Assembly (NCBI GenBank): GCA_020437755.1
Contig: JAGQVX010000015.1
Coordinates: forward strand, 1 to 41,795
Source: Flavobacteriales bacterium
GTDB lineage: Bacteria > Bacteroidota > Bacteroidia > Flavobacteriales_D > Sanyastnellaceae
Direction: 5' to 3'
DNA: 41,795 nucleotides
Part shown: positions 1 through 7,560 of the stretch, piece after piece
Numbering within the stretch: the stretch's first letter is position 1
Layout: every line of letters begins with the position of its first letter
Notes under the pieces: model-generated
Told to the model about the DNA's origin: nothing
Databases searched by the model: none
Seen by the model: only the letters and a program-made list of their open reading frames with translations
Program-made: the position numbers and the translations under genes

Positions 1-2
1 CA

Positions 3-158
3 TGGGGGGAAATTAATGGATTGAACCAGCCTCCGCAACCACAACAAACAGAAATTTATCAGGCCAATGAGAAAAAGTCAATGAACAGCAGTTACCATAA
101 GGATCTAAGCAGGAACCAAAATGAATCCCCCTACCCCATTTTAAACGCTCCATTCTGA
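3..158 (+). CDS. possible C-terminal tail of a protein truncated by the window edge
   Basis: A frame that is open from the left edge runs 51 sense codons to a TGA at 156-158. The peptide is rich in Gln, Asn and Pro and contains NQPPQPQQTEIYQ; no domain is recognised. An open frame of this length can occur by chance among six frames, so this is weak. If real, it ends about 100 bp before the polyketide operon and would be the tail of an upstream gene on the same strand. It could equally be plain intergenic DNA. Confidence 0.25.
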   Translation, partial: WGEINGLNQPPQPQQTEIYQANEKKSMNSSYHKDLSRNQNESPYPILNAPF

Positions 159-250
159 AACCCTTCCCCGTATATTCGGCTTCGACTCCGCTCAGTCGCC
201 AGTTTCAGCAAAGGGAATTTTGAATTTTCCATTCTGAATTCTCCACTCTG
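159..250. repeat. intergenic spacer with short degenerate direct repeats
   Basis: The spacer contains related 10-12 nt units: TCCATTCTGAA near 150 and again near 228, and CTCCACTCTG at 241-250. It also has a TTCGACTCCGCTCAGTCGCC-like segment near 181-200, a type of string that I associate with dispersed intergenic repeats in Bacteroidota genomes. No gene is seen here. The units are imperfect and few, so this may be a repeat remnant rather than an active element. Confidence 0.35.
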
Positions 251-258
251 TATCTTTA
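251..258 (+). promoter_or_regulatory. -7 box of the type III PKS operon, leaderless geometry
   Basis: TATCTTTA matches the Bacteroidota -7 consensus TAnnTTTG at seven of eight positions. Only four bases (CCCC) separate it from the ATG at 263, so transcription would start at or next to the start codon. No clear TTTG-like -33 element lies at the expected distance of about 19 bp, which lowers confidence. Confidence 0.45.
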
Positions 259-262
259 CCCC

Positions 263-1378
263 ATGTCACAAATTGCAATCATCGGAGGGGGACTGGCCGG
301 ACTGGCGGCTGCTACAGACTTGTCGCTGCGTGGGTTTGAGGTGGTGGTGTTTGAGAAGAGGAAGTGGCCGTCGCACAAGGTGTGCGGGGAATATGTTTCC
401 AATGAAGTCCTACCTTACCTCAACCGTCTGGGTGCTGACCCGCTGTCGTGGGGGGCTGTAGCTATTGAATCGTTCGAATTTTCCTCACCCAATGGTCGCT
501 ACCGTCACACAACCCTGCCGCTGGGTGGGTTCAGTATTTCGCGATTTGCGCTGGATGTGCACATGGCTCATCGGGCGCGTGAGGCCGGAGCTATAATTCA
601 TGACCACATGGAAATCACGGGAATCGAAAACGATGCCCAAGGTATGACGTTGATAGCTCACGATGGGACGAGGCATGGATTTGATGTAGTGTTGGGAGCG
701 TTTGGCAAGCGTAGCAAAATGGACAAATCGCTCGAACGGCCTGAGTTTTATCACCGCACGGATTACGTGGGACTCAAGCAATACTTCCGTGGCGAGTATC
801 CGACTCACCAGGTCGGACTCTACCATTTCGGTCCGGGCTACCTCGGTATCAGCAATGTTGAAACCGGACTGCTCAACGTAGCCGTATTGGTGCGGTCCGA
901 TGCCCTCAAAGGCGGCAAAACGCCGGCGCAGTTGCTGCAAGAAGTTATTGCGTCGCAGCCCCGCATTCATGACCATTTGGCGCATGCCACCCCCATACTC
1001 GACAACCCGTTGGCCATTTCCAATATTTCGTTCTTGCCGCGATCAGTGGTGCACCGCGGCATCTTGATGATGGGCGACGCCGCCGGCATGATTCCTCCCC
1101 TGGCCGGAAACGGCATGGCCATGGCCATACGGGCAGCTCAACTGGCCTCGCACGAGGTGGCAGCGTACCTGAAAGGCCAATGTTCACGCGAGGAAATGGA
1201 GGTGCGATACGCACGCGGTTGGAATGACGAATTCCAAAAAAGATTGCAATGGGGACGTCGATTACAACGCATTATGGAACACGAATGGGCTTGCAATATT
1301 GGGCTTCAATTGACACGCCTTGTTCCGGGCGGGCTTGCTACCATTGTACAACAAACGCACGGCACCTCGCATGAATAA
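263..1378 (+). CDS. NAD(P)/FAD-dependent oxidoreductase (geranylgeranyl reductase/monooxygenase-like)
   Basis: This 371-residue flavoprotein has an N-terminal Rossmann dinucleotide fold with GGGLAG at 8-13 and an acidic ribose-binding residue, E31. It has a KVCGEY motif at 39-44, typical of the geranylgeranyl-reductase/halogenase-like branch, and a second FAD motif, MGDAAG, at 270-275. It is the first gene of a ten-gene run and overlaps the next gene by 8 bp. By analogy with SrsC-type flavin monooxygenases of alkylquinone pathways, it may hydroxylate or oxidise the phenolic product of the type III PKS; alternatively it could reduce double bonds in the acyl chain. The fold is secure, but the substrate and the direction of chemistry are inferred from context only. 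Confidence 0.85.
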   Translation: MSQIAIIGGGLAGLAAATDLSLRGFEVVVFEKRKWPSHKVCGEYVSNEVLPYLNRLGADPLSWGAVAIESFEFSSPNGRYRHTTLPLGGFSISRFALDVHMAHRAREAGAIIHDHMEITGIENDAQGMTLIAHDGTRHGFDVVLGAFGKRSKMDKSLERPEFYHRTDYVGLKQYFRGEYPTHQVGLYHFGPGYLGISNVETGLLNVAVLVRSDALKGGKTPAQLLQEVIASQPRIHDHLAHATPILDNPLAISNISFLPRSVVHRGILMMGDAAGMIPPLAGNGMAMAIRAAQLASHEVAAYLKGQCSREEMEVRYARGWNDEFQKRLQWGRRLQRIMEHEWACNIGLQLTRLVPGGLATIVQQTHGTSHE

Positions 1379-2075
1379 TCTCCGCCCGCAAATCACTGAG
1401 CAATTGGATCATCCCGATTTCGGAGGGGAACACCTGCACCGTGTTTTGGGCGATCTGGAACGCATTAATCGGCTATTGTTCAATCATTTACATATTAAAA
1501 AAGCATTCGCCAAATGTATGGGTGGTCATACCCAGGTGCGCCTCACGGATTTTGGCTGCGGCGGCGGCGATGTGCTGCGTAAACTCGTGGATTTCAGTCG
1601 GAAAAAGGGGATTGCCATTCAGGCTTTGGGTCTTGATCACAATGAGCAGGTGCTGGCATACGCCAAATGGAAATCGGCCGACTACCCGGAGATCCGCTTT
1701 GAGCGCTGGGATGCACACAGCACCTCGCACGACCTTTCCCCATGCGACGTGGCGGTTTCGTCCCAATTCATGTACCATCTGGAAGACAACGAACTGATTG
1801 CCCTGCTCGGTCGTATTCGCAGCAATTCCACCCTGGCGGTCATCATTTCCGAAGTCGAAAACCACCGCCTCGCCGCACGTTTATTCCCCCTCTTAGCCCG
1901 CTGCCTCCGCCTCGACCCCACCAGCCTCTCCGACGGCCTGAACTCCATGAAATCGGGGTTCACGGCAAGTCAGCTGAAGTCGCTCGCACACCGTCTTCCC
2001 GGCAATTGGAATGCAAAACGCTACATCCCCTTTCGGCTGTTGCTAACCCATAACCATTCGAATACCGCACCATGA
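1371..2075 (+). CDS. class I SAM-dependent methyltransferase (first of two)
   Basis: I chose the ATG at 1371 (234 aa) because it overlaps the stop of the FAD gene by 8 bp, as elsewhere in this operon, and removes an atypical N-terminal extension. The SAM-binding motif I is DFGCGGG at 60-66, followed by an acidic motif GLDHN near 85-90. Before the SAM domain lies a helix LERINRLL that is also found in the next gene (IERVNRFL), so the two are probably paralogues. The likely role is O- or C-methylation of the type III PKS product, as for SrsB-type enzymes in alkylresorcinol clusters. Which atom is methylated cannot be told from sequence. Confidence 0.85.
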   Translation: MNNLRPQITEQLDHPDFGGEHLHRVLGDLERINRLLFNHLHIKKAFAKCMGGHTQVRLTDFGCGGGDVLRKLVDFSRKKGIAIQALGLDHNEQVLAYAKWKSADYPEIRFERWDAHSTSHDLSPCDVAVSSQFMYHLEDNELIALLGRIRSNSTLAVIISEVENHRLAARLFPLLARCLRLDPTSLSDGLNSMKSGFTASQLKSLAHRLPGNWNAKRYIPFRLLLTHNHSNTAP

Positions 2076-2761
2076 AGCAACGCAGCACCGAGCCCGAAAT
2101 CATGGACGACCTCGAATTGTCGGGCAGCGAACTTGAAGCCACACTACAAACCATTGAACGTGTGAACCGTTTCCTGGGAGGTTCCCGCAATGTCACCAAC
2201 GTGATCGACTCCCTCCTGCCGCTGAACCCCAACCCCACCATTCTCGACGCAGGGTGCGGAAGTGGCGACATACTGCGTGAATTGCAATCGCGTTTTGGAC
2301 AAAACAACGCTCCTGTTCAGCTGGTTGGTCTGGATGCCAACACACATATTCTGGACTATGCACGTGCTCACAGTGAGGGCATAACCTTTTTAAAAGCGAA
2401 TATTTTTGACCACATTATACCCCATCCTCAGGCAACTATAGTCCTGTGCAGTTTGTTTCTGCACCATTTTACCGACCAACAAATCGTAAACTTGCTTCGC
2501 CAATGGAAATCGGCGGGTGTGCATGCCATCCTCATCAACGACTTGCAGCGAGGACACCTTCCCCTGCTGTTGTTTCGATGCATTGCATTTCTGTTTCGCT
2601 TTCCACCAATGGCCCGTTATGACGGCAGCTTGTCTATACGAAAGGGATTTCGCAAAAACGAACTCCGCACCTTGGCCAAGGAAGCCGGGTACAACGCTAT
2701 TGAGATTCGTCCGGTTTGGGCGTTTCGGTACCGAATGATTTTGAAAAATGAACAGTTATAA
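2072..2761 (+). CDS. class I SAM-dependent methyltransferase (second of two)
   Basis: A 229-residue protein that starts inside the stop of the previous methyltransferase (ATGA overlap). SAM motif I is DAGCGSG at 59-65, with GLDAN as the acidic loop near residue 90. The C-terminal part contains a hydrophobic stretch (LPLLLFRCIAFLFRF, about 160-175), perhaps a membrane- or lipid-facing surface, which would suit a long-chain substrate. It overlaps the type III PKS by 14 bp. Two adjacent methyltransferases suggest two methylations or one methylation plus a diverged partner. Confidence 0.85.
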   Translation: MKQRSTEPEIMDDLELSGSELEATLQTIERVNRFLGGSRNVTNVIDSLLPLNPNPTILDAGCGSGDILRELQSRFGQNNAPVQLVGLDANTHILDYARAHSEGITFLKANIFDHIIPHPQATIVLCSLFLHHFTDQQIVNLLRQWKSAGVHAILINDLQRGHLPLLLFRCIAFLFRFPPMARYDGSLSIRKGFRKNELRTLAKEAGYNAIEIRPVWAFRYRMILKNEQL

Positions 2762-3809
2762 CCCTACCATACTCAGCACCTTCACGGCCAATCCGAAGTA
2801 CACGAAAAGTACATCGGAGATTCTACGGGATATGGAAATACACCTGGCCGACCATGATGAACGCTTTCGGCGCAAGGTGCTTCGCATTTTTGAATATGCA
2901 CAGGTGGATCGCCGGTACTCCATAATGCCTGCCGAAGATGTGCTGGCTCCCCTCAGTTTCGAGCAAAAGAACAACCGCTACATGGAGCAGGTGAAGATGT
3001 TGGGTGAGGAAGTGCTGACCGGCGCCTTGGAACGGGCCAACCTAACTCCACACGATATTGACTTTATTATTACGGTAAGTTGCACCGGGTTCATGATTCC
3101 CTCCCTCGATGCCTACCTCATCAATCAGTTGAACATGCGCCAGGATGTGGTACGCCTGCCGGTAACGGAAATGGGCTGTGCCGCGGGAGTTAGTGCTATG
3201 ATTTATGCCGAGCAGTTCCTCCGGGCTAATCCGCAGAAACGTGCGGCCATTGTTTCGGTAGAATCCCCCATGAGCACTTTTCAGCATGGTGACTTTAGCA
3301 TGGCCAACATGGTATCGGCCGCCTTGTTTGGCGATGGCGCCGCCTGTGCCATTCTGGGTCCGTCCGATCAACCCGGCCCACAGGTGCTTGGCAGCGAGAT
3401 GTTTCACTTCTTCGACGAAATCGACATGATGGGCTTTCACTTGTCAGACAGCGGTTTCCGTATGGTGCTATCGCCCGATGTTCCCGAAAAAATTGAATCG
3501 CACTTCGGTGAAATTCTGCATCCCTTCCTGGAGCGATTCGGGCTTACCATTGCTGATATTCAGCATCTTATTTTCCACCCGGGAGGCAAGAAGATCATTC
3601 AATTGGCCGAACAACTATTCGCCGAATTCGAAAAAGACCTTACGGATACCCGTGCCGTTTTGCGCGACTTTGGTAACATGTCGAGCGCTACGGTCCTCTT
3701 TGTACTTGACCGTTTGATGTCGCGAGCGGTTCCGACGGGTGATTATGGGTTGATGCTCAGTTTCGGTCCGGGATTTTCAGCACAACGCGTACTTTTGAAA
3801 TGGCAATGA
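2748..3809 (+). CDS. type III polyketide synthase (chalcone/alkylresorcinol synthase family)
   Basis: At 353 residues this is the usual length for the family. The catalytic triad is complete: Cys144 in TEMGCAAG, His277 in HPGG and Asn310 in GNMSSAT. The C-terminal FGPGF loop (339-343) corresponds to the GFGPG motif lining the cyclisation pocket. The enzyme should load an acyl starter on Cys144, extend it with malonyl units and cyclise it. The following genes encode a type II fatty-acid module with its own ACP, so the starter is probably an ACP-bound fatty acyl chain, giving an alkylresorcinol, alkylpyrone or related phenolic lipid. Family assignment is secure; product class is inferred. The start overlaps the preceding gene by 14 bp, consistent with translational coupling. 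Confidence 0.95.
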   Translation: MNSYNPTILSTFTANPKYTKSTSEILRDMEIHLADHDERFRRKVLRIFEYAQVDRRYSIMPAEDVLAPLSFEQKNNRYMEQVKMLGEEVLTGALERANLTPHDIDFIITVSCTGFMIPSLDAYLINQLNMRQDVVRLPVTEMGCAAGVSAMIYAEQFLRANPQKRAAIVSVESPMSTFQHGDFSMANMVSAALFGDGAACAILGPSDQPGPQVLGSEMFHFFDEIDMMGFHLSDSGFRMVLSPDVPEKIESHFGEILHPFLERFGLTIADIQHLIFHPGGKKIIQLAEQLFAEFEKDLTDTRAVLRDFGNMSSATVLFVLDRLMSRAVPTGDYGLMLSFGPGFSAQRVLLKWQ

Positions 3810-4582
3810 ACAACAACACTTGGGCTATAATCCTGGGCGGCTCGGATGGTATCGGTCTGGCATGCGCCAAAAGGCTCGCCAAAGGCGGATTCAACCTGCT
3901 TATAGTGCATCGCGACCGGCGAGCGCGAGGTGAGGAGCTGTCTGCAATCAATAGTGAACTAATTTCAAATGGAATTGCCACACATTGGATCAATGCTGAT
4001 GCAGCGCTTCCGGCAACGATCGACCGCGCCCTCTATGAATTGAACGAAGTTGACAAAAACGCGAAAGTGAGCTGCCTGCTGCACTCAATTGCGCGCGGCA
4101 ATGTGAAGCCCCTTGCCAATGCCACCGACACACTTACCCGACAAGACCTGCACGTCACCGCCGACCAAATGGCGTTTTGTCTGCTCGACTGGGTAAAAGC
4201 CTTGCACCAGGGCGGACACTTTACCCCGGAAGCCGCAGTCATTGCCCTTACCAGTGAGGGCAGTCAGCGCGCCATACCCCAATATGCCGCCGTAGGGATG
4301 GCCAAAGCAGCGTTGGAAGCCCTTTGCCGATCCATCGCATTGGAATACGCTCCCTTTGGTATCCGTTGCAATAGCGTTCAGCCGGGGGTGTGTTTAACCA
4401 ATAGCTTTTACCGTATTCCCGGACATGAAGAAATCGAGGCCATCACACGAAAGCGCAACCCCGCGGGCCGACTCACCACACCTGAAGATGTGGCCGGAGT
4501 GGTGCATTTCCTCACTACTTCCGAAGCACGGTGGATTAATGGAGCCAATATACCTGTAGATGGAGGCGAACGCATAGCATGA
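3800..4582 (+). CDS. SDR oxidoreductase, FabL-like enoyl-ACP reductase
   Basis: A 260-residue short-chain dehydrogenase with an N-terminal nucleotide motif GGSDGIG at 13-19. The active site reads YAAVGMAK, placing Tyr162 and Lys169 in a Y-x6-K spacing. That spacing is typical of enoyl-ACP reductases (FabI, FabL) and not of ketoreductases (Y-x3-K). The C-terminal NPAGRLTTPEDVAG and PVDGG segments also resemble FabL. It probably reduces enoyl-ACP in the dedicated fatty-acid module. The start is ATG 3800 or ATG 3806; the latter gives the ATGA overlap with the PKS stop that is common in this operon. No ketoreductase gene is present here, so FabG would have to come from elsewhere or this enzyme is bifunctional. 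Confidence 0.85.
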   Translation: MAMNNNTWAIILGGSDGIGLACAKRLAKGGFNLLIVHRDRRARGEELSAINSELISNGIATHWINADAALPATIDRALYELNEVDKNAKVSCLLHSIARGNVKPLANATDTLTRQDLHVTADQMAFCLLDWVKALHQGGHFTPEAAVIALTSEGSQRAIPQYAAVGMAKAALEALCRSIALEYAPFGIRCNSVQPGVCLTNSFYRIPGHEEIEAITRKRNPAGRLTTPEDVAGVVHFLTTSEARWINGANIPVDGGERIA

Positions 4583-5022
4583 TGACGCCCCAACACATAT
4601 TGTCGCTCATCCCGCACCGGGAGCCTTTTCGGTTTATTGATCATCTGGAACATGCCGATAGAGAAGGTGCACAAGGTCACTACACATTTCGCGAAGATGA
4701 GTACTTCTTTAAGGGACACTTTCCCGATAAGCCCATTGTACCCGGAGTCATTTTGGTGGAAGTCATGGCACAAATTGGCGTATTACCCTGTGCCTTGGTG
4801 CACATCAACCCTGCACCCGATTCTCGCATGGAAATGGCGTTCACCCATTGCCACGTCGATTTCCTGCACCCCGTGTATCCGGGCGATACGCTACAGGTGA
4901 GCTCGTCCGTAACCCGCTTTCGACTGGGAAAGATCTATTGCGAGGCGGAGGCCCGGAATCAGCATGGAACACTCTGTTGCAAGGGCAGTCTGCAAGGTAT
5001 TTCTAAATCCACCCCGGCATGA
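4579..5022 (+). CDS. 3-hydroxyacyl-ACP dehydratase, FabZ-like
   Basis: A 147-residue single hot-dog protein. The FabZ signature is intact: GHFPDKPIVPGV with catalytic His47, then VEVMAQ with catalytic Glu61. The length matches FabZ. It should dehydrate 3-hydroxyacyl-ACP to trans-2-enoyl-ACP, the step before the FabL-like reductase encoded just upstream. It overlaps that reductase gene by 4 bp and the ketosynthase gene by 4 bp. The likely role is in the dedicated starter-acyl pathway and not in housekeeping lipid synthesis, given its place inside the PKS operon. Confidence 0.9.
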   Translation: MMTPQHILSLIPHREPFRFIDHLEHADREGAQGHYTFREDEYFFKGHFPDKPIVPGVILVEVMAQIGVLPCALVHINPAPDSRMEMAFTHCHVDFLHPVYPGDTLQVSSSVTRFRLGKIYCEAEARNQHGTLCCKGSLQGISKSTPA

Positions 5023-6290
5023 AGAGACGTGTAGTCATAACCGGGATGGGCGTGGTGAGCTCCATTGGAAACGACCTCTCCACCTTTGAGAAAAATCTAA
5101 GAAACGGAACGTCAGGTATTCGCCATTTTCCCGAACTGGAGCAGTTACAATTTGGTTGTCAGATCGGCAGCCGCCCCGAAATTCCGGCAGAGCTCATCGA
5201 TCTGTACTTCACACCCCTCCAGCAAAAACAACTACAGGCTGATGGTGTGCTGTACGGAGCACTCGCCTCGGCAATGGCCTGGCGTGATGCGCAGTTGGCA
5301 GTAGGTGAAACTGCCGACTGGGACAGTGGATGTATACTCGGGGCCGGATTGGCGGGGGCCGATGTGATTCGTGATTCGGTATATCACATTGACGCCGGCA
5401 ACACCCGACGACTGGGGAGTACTACAGTACCTCAAACCATGTCGAGTGCCATTAGTGCATTTGTGGGTGGGTATTTGGGGCTGGGCAACCGTGTTTCGAC
5501 CAATGCCTCTGCCTGCAGCACCGGAACTGAGGCTATGATCCTCGCCGCTGAGCACATTGCTGCGGGGAAAGCCGAACGCATGCTGGCGGGAGGGTGCGAC
5601 AGTGGTAGTCCATATGTGTGGGCAGGTTTCGACGCAATGCGCGTCACCACGCGCAAGCACAACACCACGCCCACCCTCGGTTCTCGACCGATGAGTGCTA
5701 CGGCCTCGGGCTTTGTACCCGGGGGAGGAGGAGCGGCTCTTGTGCTGGAAAGTCTGGAATCAGCCATGCAGCGAGGCGCACGCATTTACGCCGAAATTCG
5801 TGGCGGATTCATCAATAGCGGGGGGCAACGCGGCGGAGGGACGATGACTGCTCCAAATCCCGAAGGCATAAAACGCTGCATTCAAGGAGCTCTCAACGAT
5901 GCCGAAATAACCGCCCGCGATCTACAGCTCATTTCCGGTCACCTCACCGCCACCATTTTTGATGCACGCGAAGTGGAATTGTGGAGAACAGTGTTGTCTC
6001 AAGACTCCTCCTTTTTCCCCTACCTCAACGCCTTGAAAGGACTTACCGGACATTGTCTGAGCGCTTCCGGCGCATTGGAAGGCGTGGCCACTGCACTTCA
6101 AGTTTACGCACAATTTGTGCATGGGTCGGTCAACTGTGAGGATCTTCATCCCGAGATAAGTGCTATCATTGACCCCGAAAACATTCCCGTGCAAAGCCTG
6201 GATGTGCCCATCGAGTTTGCGGCCAGCAGCAGCTTTGGTTTTGGCGATGTAAACAGTGTGGTCATTTTACAACGATTCGAACATGGATGA
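5019..6290 (+). CDS. beta-ketoacyl-ACP synthase, KAS I/II (FabB/FabF) type
   Basis: A 423-residue condensing enzyme with the Cys-His-His triad: Cys166 in NASACSTG, His308 in SGHLTATIFD and His345 in LKGLTGHCLSASG, with Lys340 at the expected place. The C-terminal SFGFGD replaces the usual SFGFGG. It would elongate acyl-ACP with malonyl-ACP. The loop around the first His differs from the usual NAHGTST of FabF, so it may belong to a secondary-metabolism subclass such as those in aryl polyene or dialkylresorcinol clusters. It is not part of a chain-length-factor pair, because no second KS is nearby. It sits between the dehydratase and ACP genes with short overlaps. Confidence 0.92.
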   Translation: MKRRVVITGMGVVSSIGNDLSTFEKNLRNGTSGIRHFPELEQLQFGCQIGSRPEIPAELIDLYFTPLQQKQLQADGVLYGALASAMAWRDAQLAVGETADWDSGCILGAGLAGADVIRDSVYHIDAGNTRRLGSTTVPQTMSSAISAFVGGYLGLGNRVSTNASACSTGTEAMILAAEHIAAGKAERMLAGGCDSGSPYVWAGFDAMRVTTRKHNTTPTLGSRPMSATASGFVPGGGGAALVLESLESAMQRGARIYAEIRGGFINSGGQRGGGTMTAPNPEGIKRCIQGALNDAEITARDLQLISGHLTATIFDAREVELWRTVLSQDSSFFPYLNALKGLTGHCLSASGALEGVATALQVYAQFVHGSVNCEDLHPEISAIIDPENIPVQSLDVPIEFAASSSFGFGDVNSVVILQRFEHG

Positions 6291-6534
6291 TAAGGAGATT
6301 GAAGAGAAACTCAGGGCAATCATAAAACCCTACCTGCCCGAGGAAGGCTTGTTGGATGGGATTTCCCGTGAAACCCACATGCTGAACGACCTCAAGATCA
6401 ACTCGGCACATTTAGTAGATATCATTCTGGACGCTGAGGACGCTTTCGAAATTCACATTTCCGATGATGACGCTGAGCGCATGATGACCGTTCAGGACGC
6501 CATCGACGTCATTCAAAGTCACCTGAATGCATGA
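6283..6534 (+). CDS. acyl carrier protein with atypical serine motif
   Basis: The ATG at 6283 overlaps the ketosynthase stop and gives an 83-residue acidic protein, the usual ACP size. The expected four-helix pattern is seen, with the attachment serine most likely Ser41 in LKINSAHLVDI, followed by helix II (LVDIILDAEDAF). Most ACPs have D-S-L around this serine; here it is N-S-A. It is probably activated by the PPTase encoded directly downstream and carries the acyl chain for the KS, DH and ER of this operon before hand-over to the type III PKS. Confidence 0.88.
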   Translation: MDDKEIEEKLRAIIKPYLPEEGLLDGISRETHMLNDLKINSAHLVDIILDAEDAFEIHISDDDAERMMTVQDAIDVIQSHLNA

Positions 6535-7079
6535 TTGGCATTGATGTCATTGATTGGGATCAAGCGCGCAAATCGAGGTGGGACGAACAGCGTTTTCGCG
6601 AGAAATTCTGCACTGGGCGCGAGCTAATCCATTTGGCGAATGCCGAAAACGTATTCTTCGAGACGTGGAAAATATGGGCAGCCAAGGAAGCGGCTTTTAA
6701 GGCCTGGAGCATGTTGAGCCATGAAACCACATTTCGCCCCCGGGACTGGGAATTCGACGGACATGCCCATATCCACAAGGTTAACGACAATGCTTGCACC
6801 ATGCACATAGAGTGGATACACCTCGAAAATGGATTGGTTTCCTGGGTTCAGGCAGGTGCGCCATTCGGCAAATGTGAGGGCGGCGCTCTTCGCATCAACG
6901 ACAGTGGCCGAAAGGAACCACAGGTTTATGTATTTGGCGAATGCCTGAATACCGTGACGATGGAAAGTAAAAAGCTGCCCCGATATGGGAAAATAACTGA
7001 TTTACAGAACACTAACCATTGGATCAGCCGCTCACATCATGGGCGGTACGACGTATGGATGATTGCCCGCGAGGCGTAA
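6531..7079 (+). CDS. 4'-phosphopantetheinyl transferase superfamily protein
   Basis: A 182-residue protein that begins in the ACP stop codon (ATGA). It has the two family motifs: GID at 3-5, with Asp5 as likely magnesium ligand, and WAAKEAAFK at 49-57 with Lys52, Glu53 and Lys57. It should transfer the phosphopantetheine arm from CoA to a serine of a carrier protein. Given the overlap, the partner is almost certainly the ACP at 6283-6534. Its size lies between AcpS (about 120 aa) and Sfp (about 220 aa), and the C-terminal half is not recognisable to me. Confidence 0.85.
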   Translation: MIGIDVIDWDQARKSRWDEQRFREKFCTGRELIHLANAENVFFETWKIWAAKEAAFKAWSMLSHETTFRPRDWEFDGHAHIHKVNDNACTMHIEWIHLENGLVSWVQAGAPFGKCEGGALRINDSGRKEPQVYVFGECLNTVTMESKKLPRYGKITDLQNTNHWISRSHHGRYDVWMIAREA

Positions 7080-7088
7080 AAAACACCT

Positions 7089-7502
7089 ATGGAAGAGATT
7101 CTTGCACCTTTGAAAAACGCCCCCCTCACCTCAATTGGAACGTATGTCGTGGTGTACGCACTTTGGGGTATTGGCATGAATACCTTTGGCAAGAAAGCCT
7201 GCATTGCGGAGTTTCGCTACTGGTGGCAAATCATTACCGTTTACTTGCTTTACATGATCCCCATTTCACTGATATTGAGCCCGCTGGAATGGTATGCGCA
7301 ATATGCCTACGGTTTGTTTTTCATGGGAATCCTAGAATTTGGCGGCTATGCTTTGAAGTCGTCCATTGCCCATCCCGGAAATATCCTCGACCGCTGGTTT
7401 GGTGAACGCAATTTTGCATTGGGAATGACCTTGTTTTTTGCGTCTTATTTTCCACTGGGAAATGCTGCTGTTGAATACATCCATGAGCTTTTGTTCTGTT
7501 AG
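7089..7502 (+). CDS. small polytopic membrane protein of the PKS operon, function unknown
   Basis: A 137-residue protein with about four hydrophobic segments, roughly 15-33, 46-64, 68-86 and 107-127. It carries a polar loop with HPGNILDRWFGERNFALG near 93-110. No family is recognised. It starts 9 bp after the PPTase and is on the same strand, so it is probably the last gene of the PKS operon. It could anchor the pathway to the membrane or move the lipid product, but nothing in the sequence shows this. Confidence 0.7.
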   Translation: MEEILAPLKNAPLTSIGTYVVVYALWGIGMNTFGKKACIAEFRYWWQIITVYLLYMIPISLILSPLEWYAQYAYGLFFMGILEFGGYALKSSIAHPGNILDRWFGERNFALGMTLFFASYFPLGNAAVEYIHELLFC

Positions 7503-7548
7503 ATCAGGTTTCATGACCGAGGTCACCATTAAGCTGCATACTTACTCG

Positions 7549-7556
7549 TATATTTG
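7549..7556 (+). promoter_or_regulatory. -7 box ahead of the metal island, leaderless geometry
   Basis: TATATTTG is a perfect match to TAnnTTTG. It lies four bases (GATT) before a GTG at 7561 that begins a protein with a good N-terminal membrane helix. This box decides the start of the next gene: the upstream ATG at 7513 would place the promoter inside the coding region. Confidence 0.5.
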
Positions 7557-7560
7557 GATT

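Noticed and set aside
485-985. Long minus-strand frames opposite the FAD oxidoreductase and other genes
   Set aside because: They are antisense shadows of well-supported genes, lack recognisable domains and have no promoter-like signals.
263-7502. Flexirubin or dialkylresorcinol (DarA/DarB) pigment cluster
   Set aside because: The condensing enzyme is a type III PKS, no DarA/DarB-type cyclase pair or ammonia lyase is present, and an enoyl reductase argues against a polyene chain.
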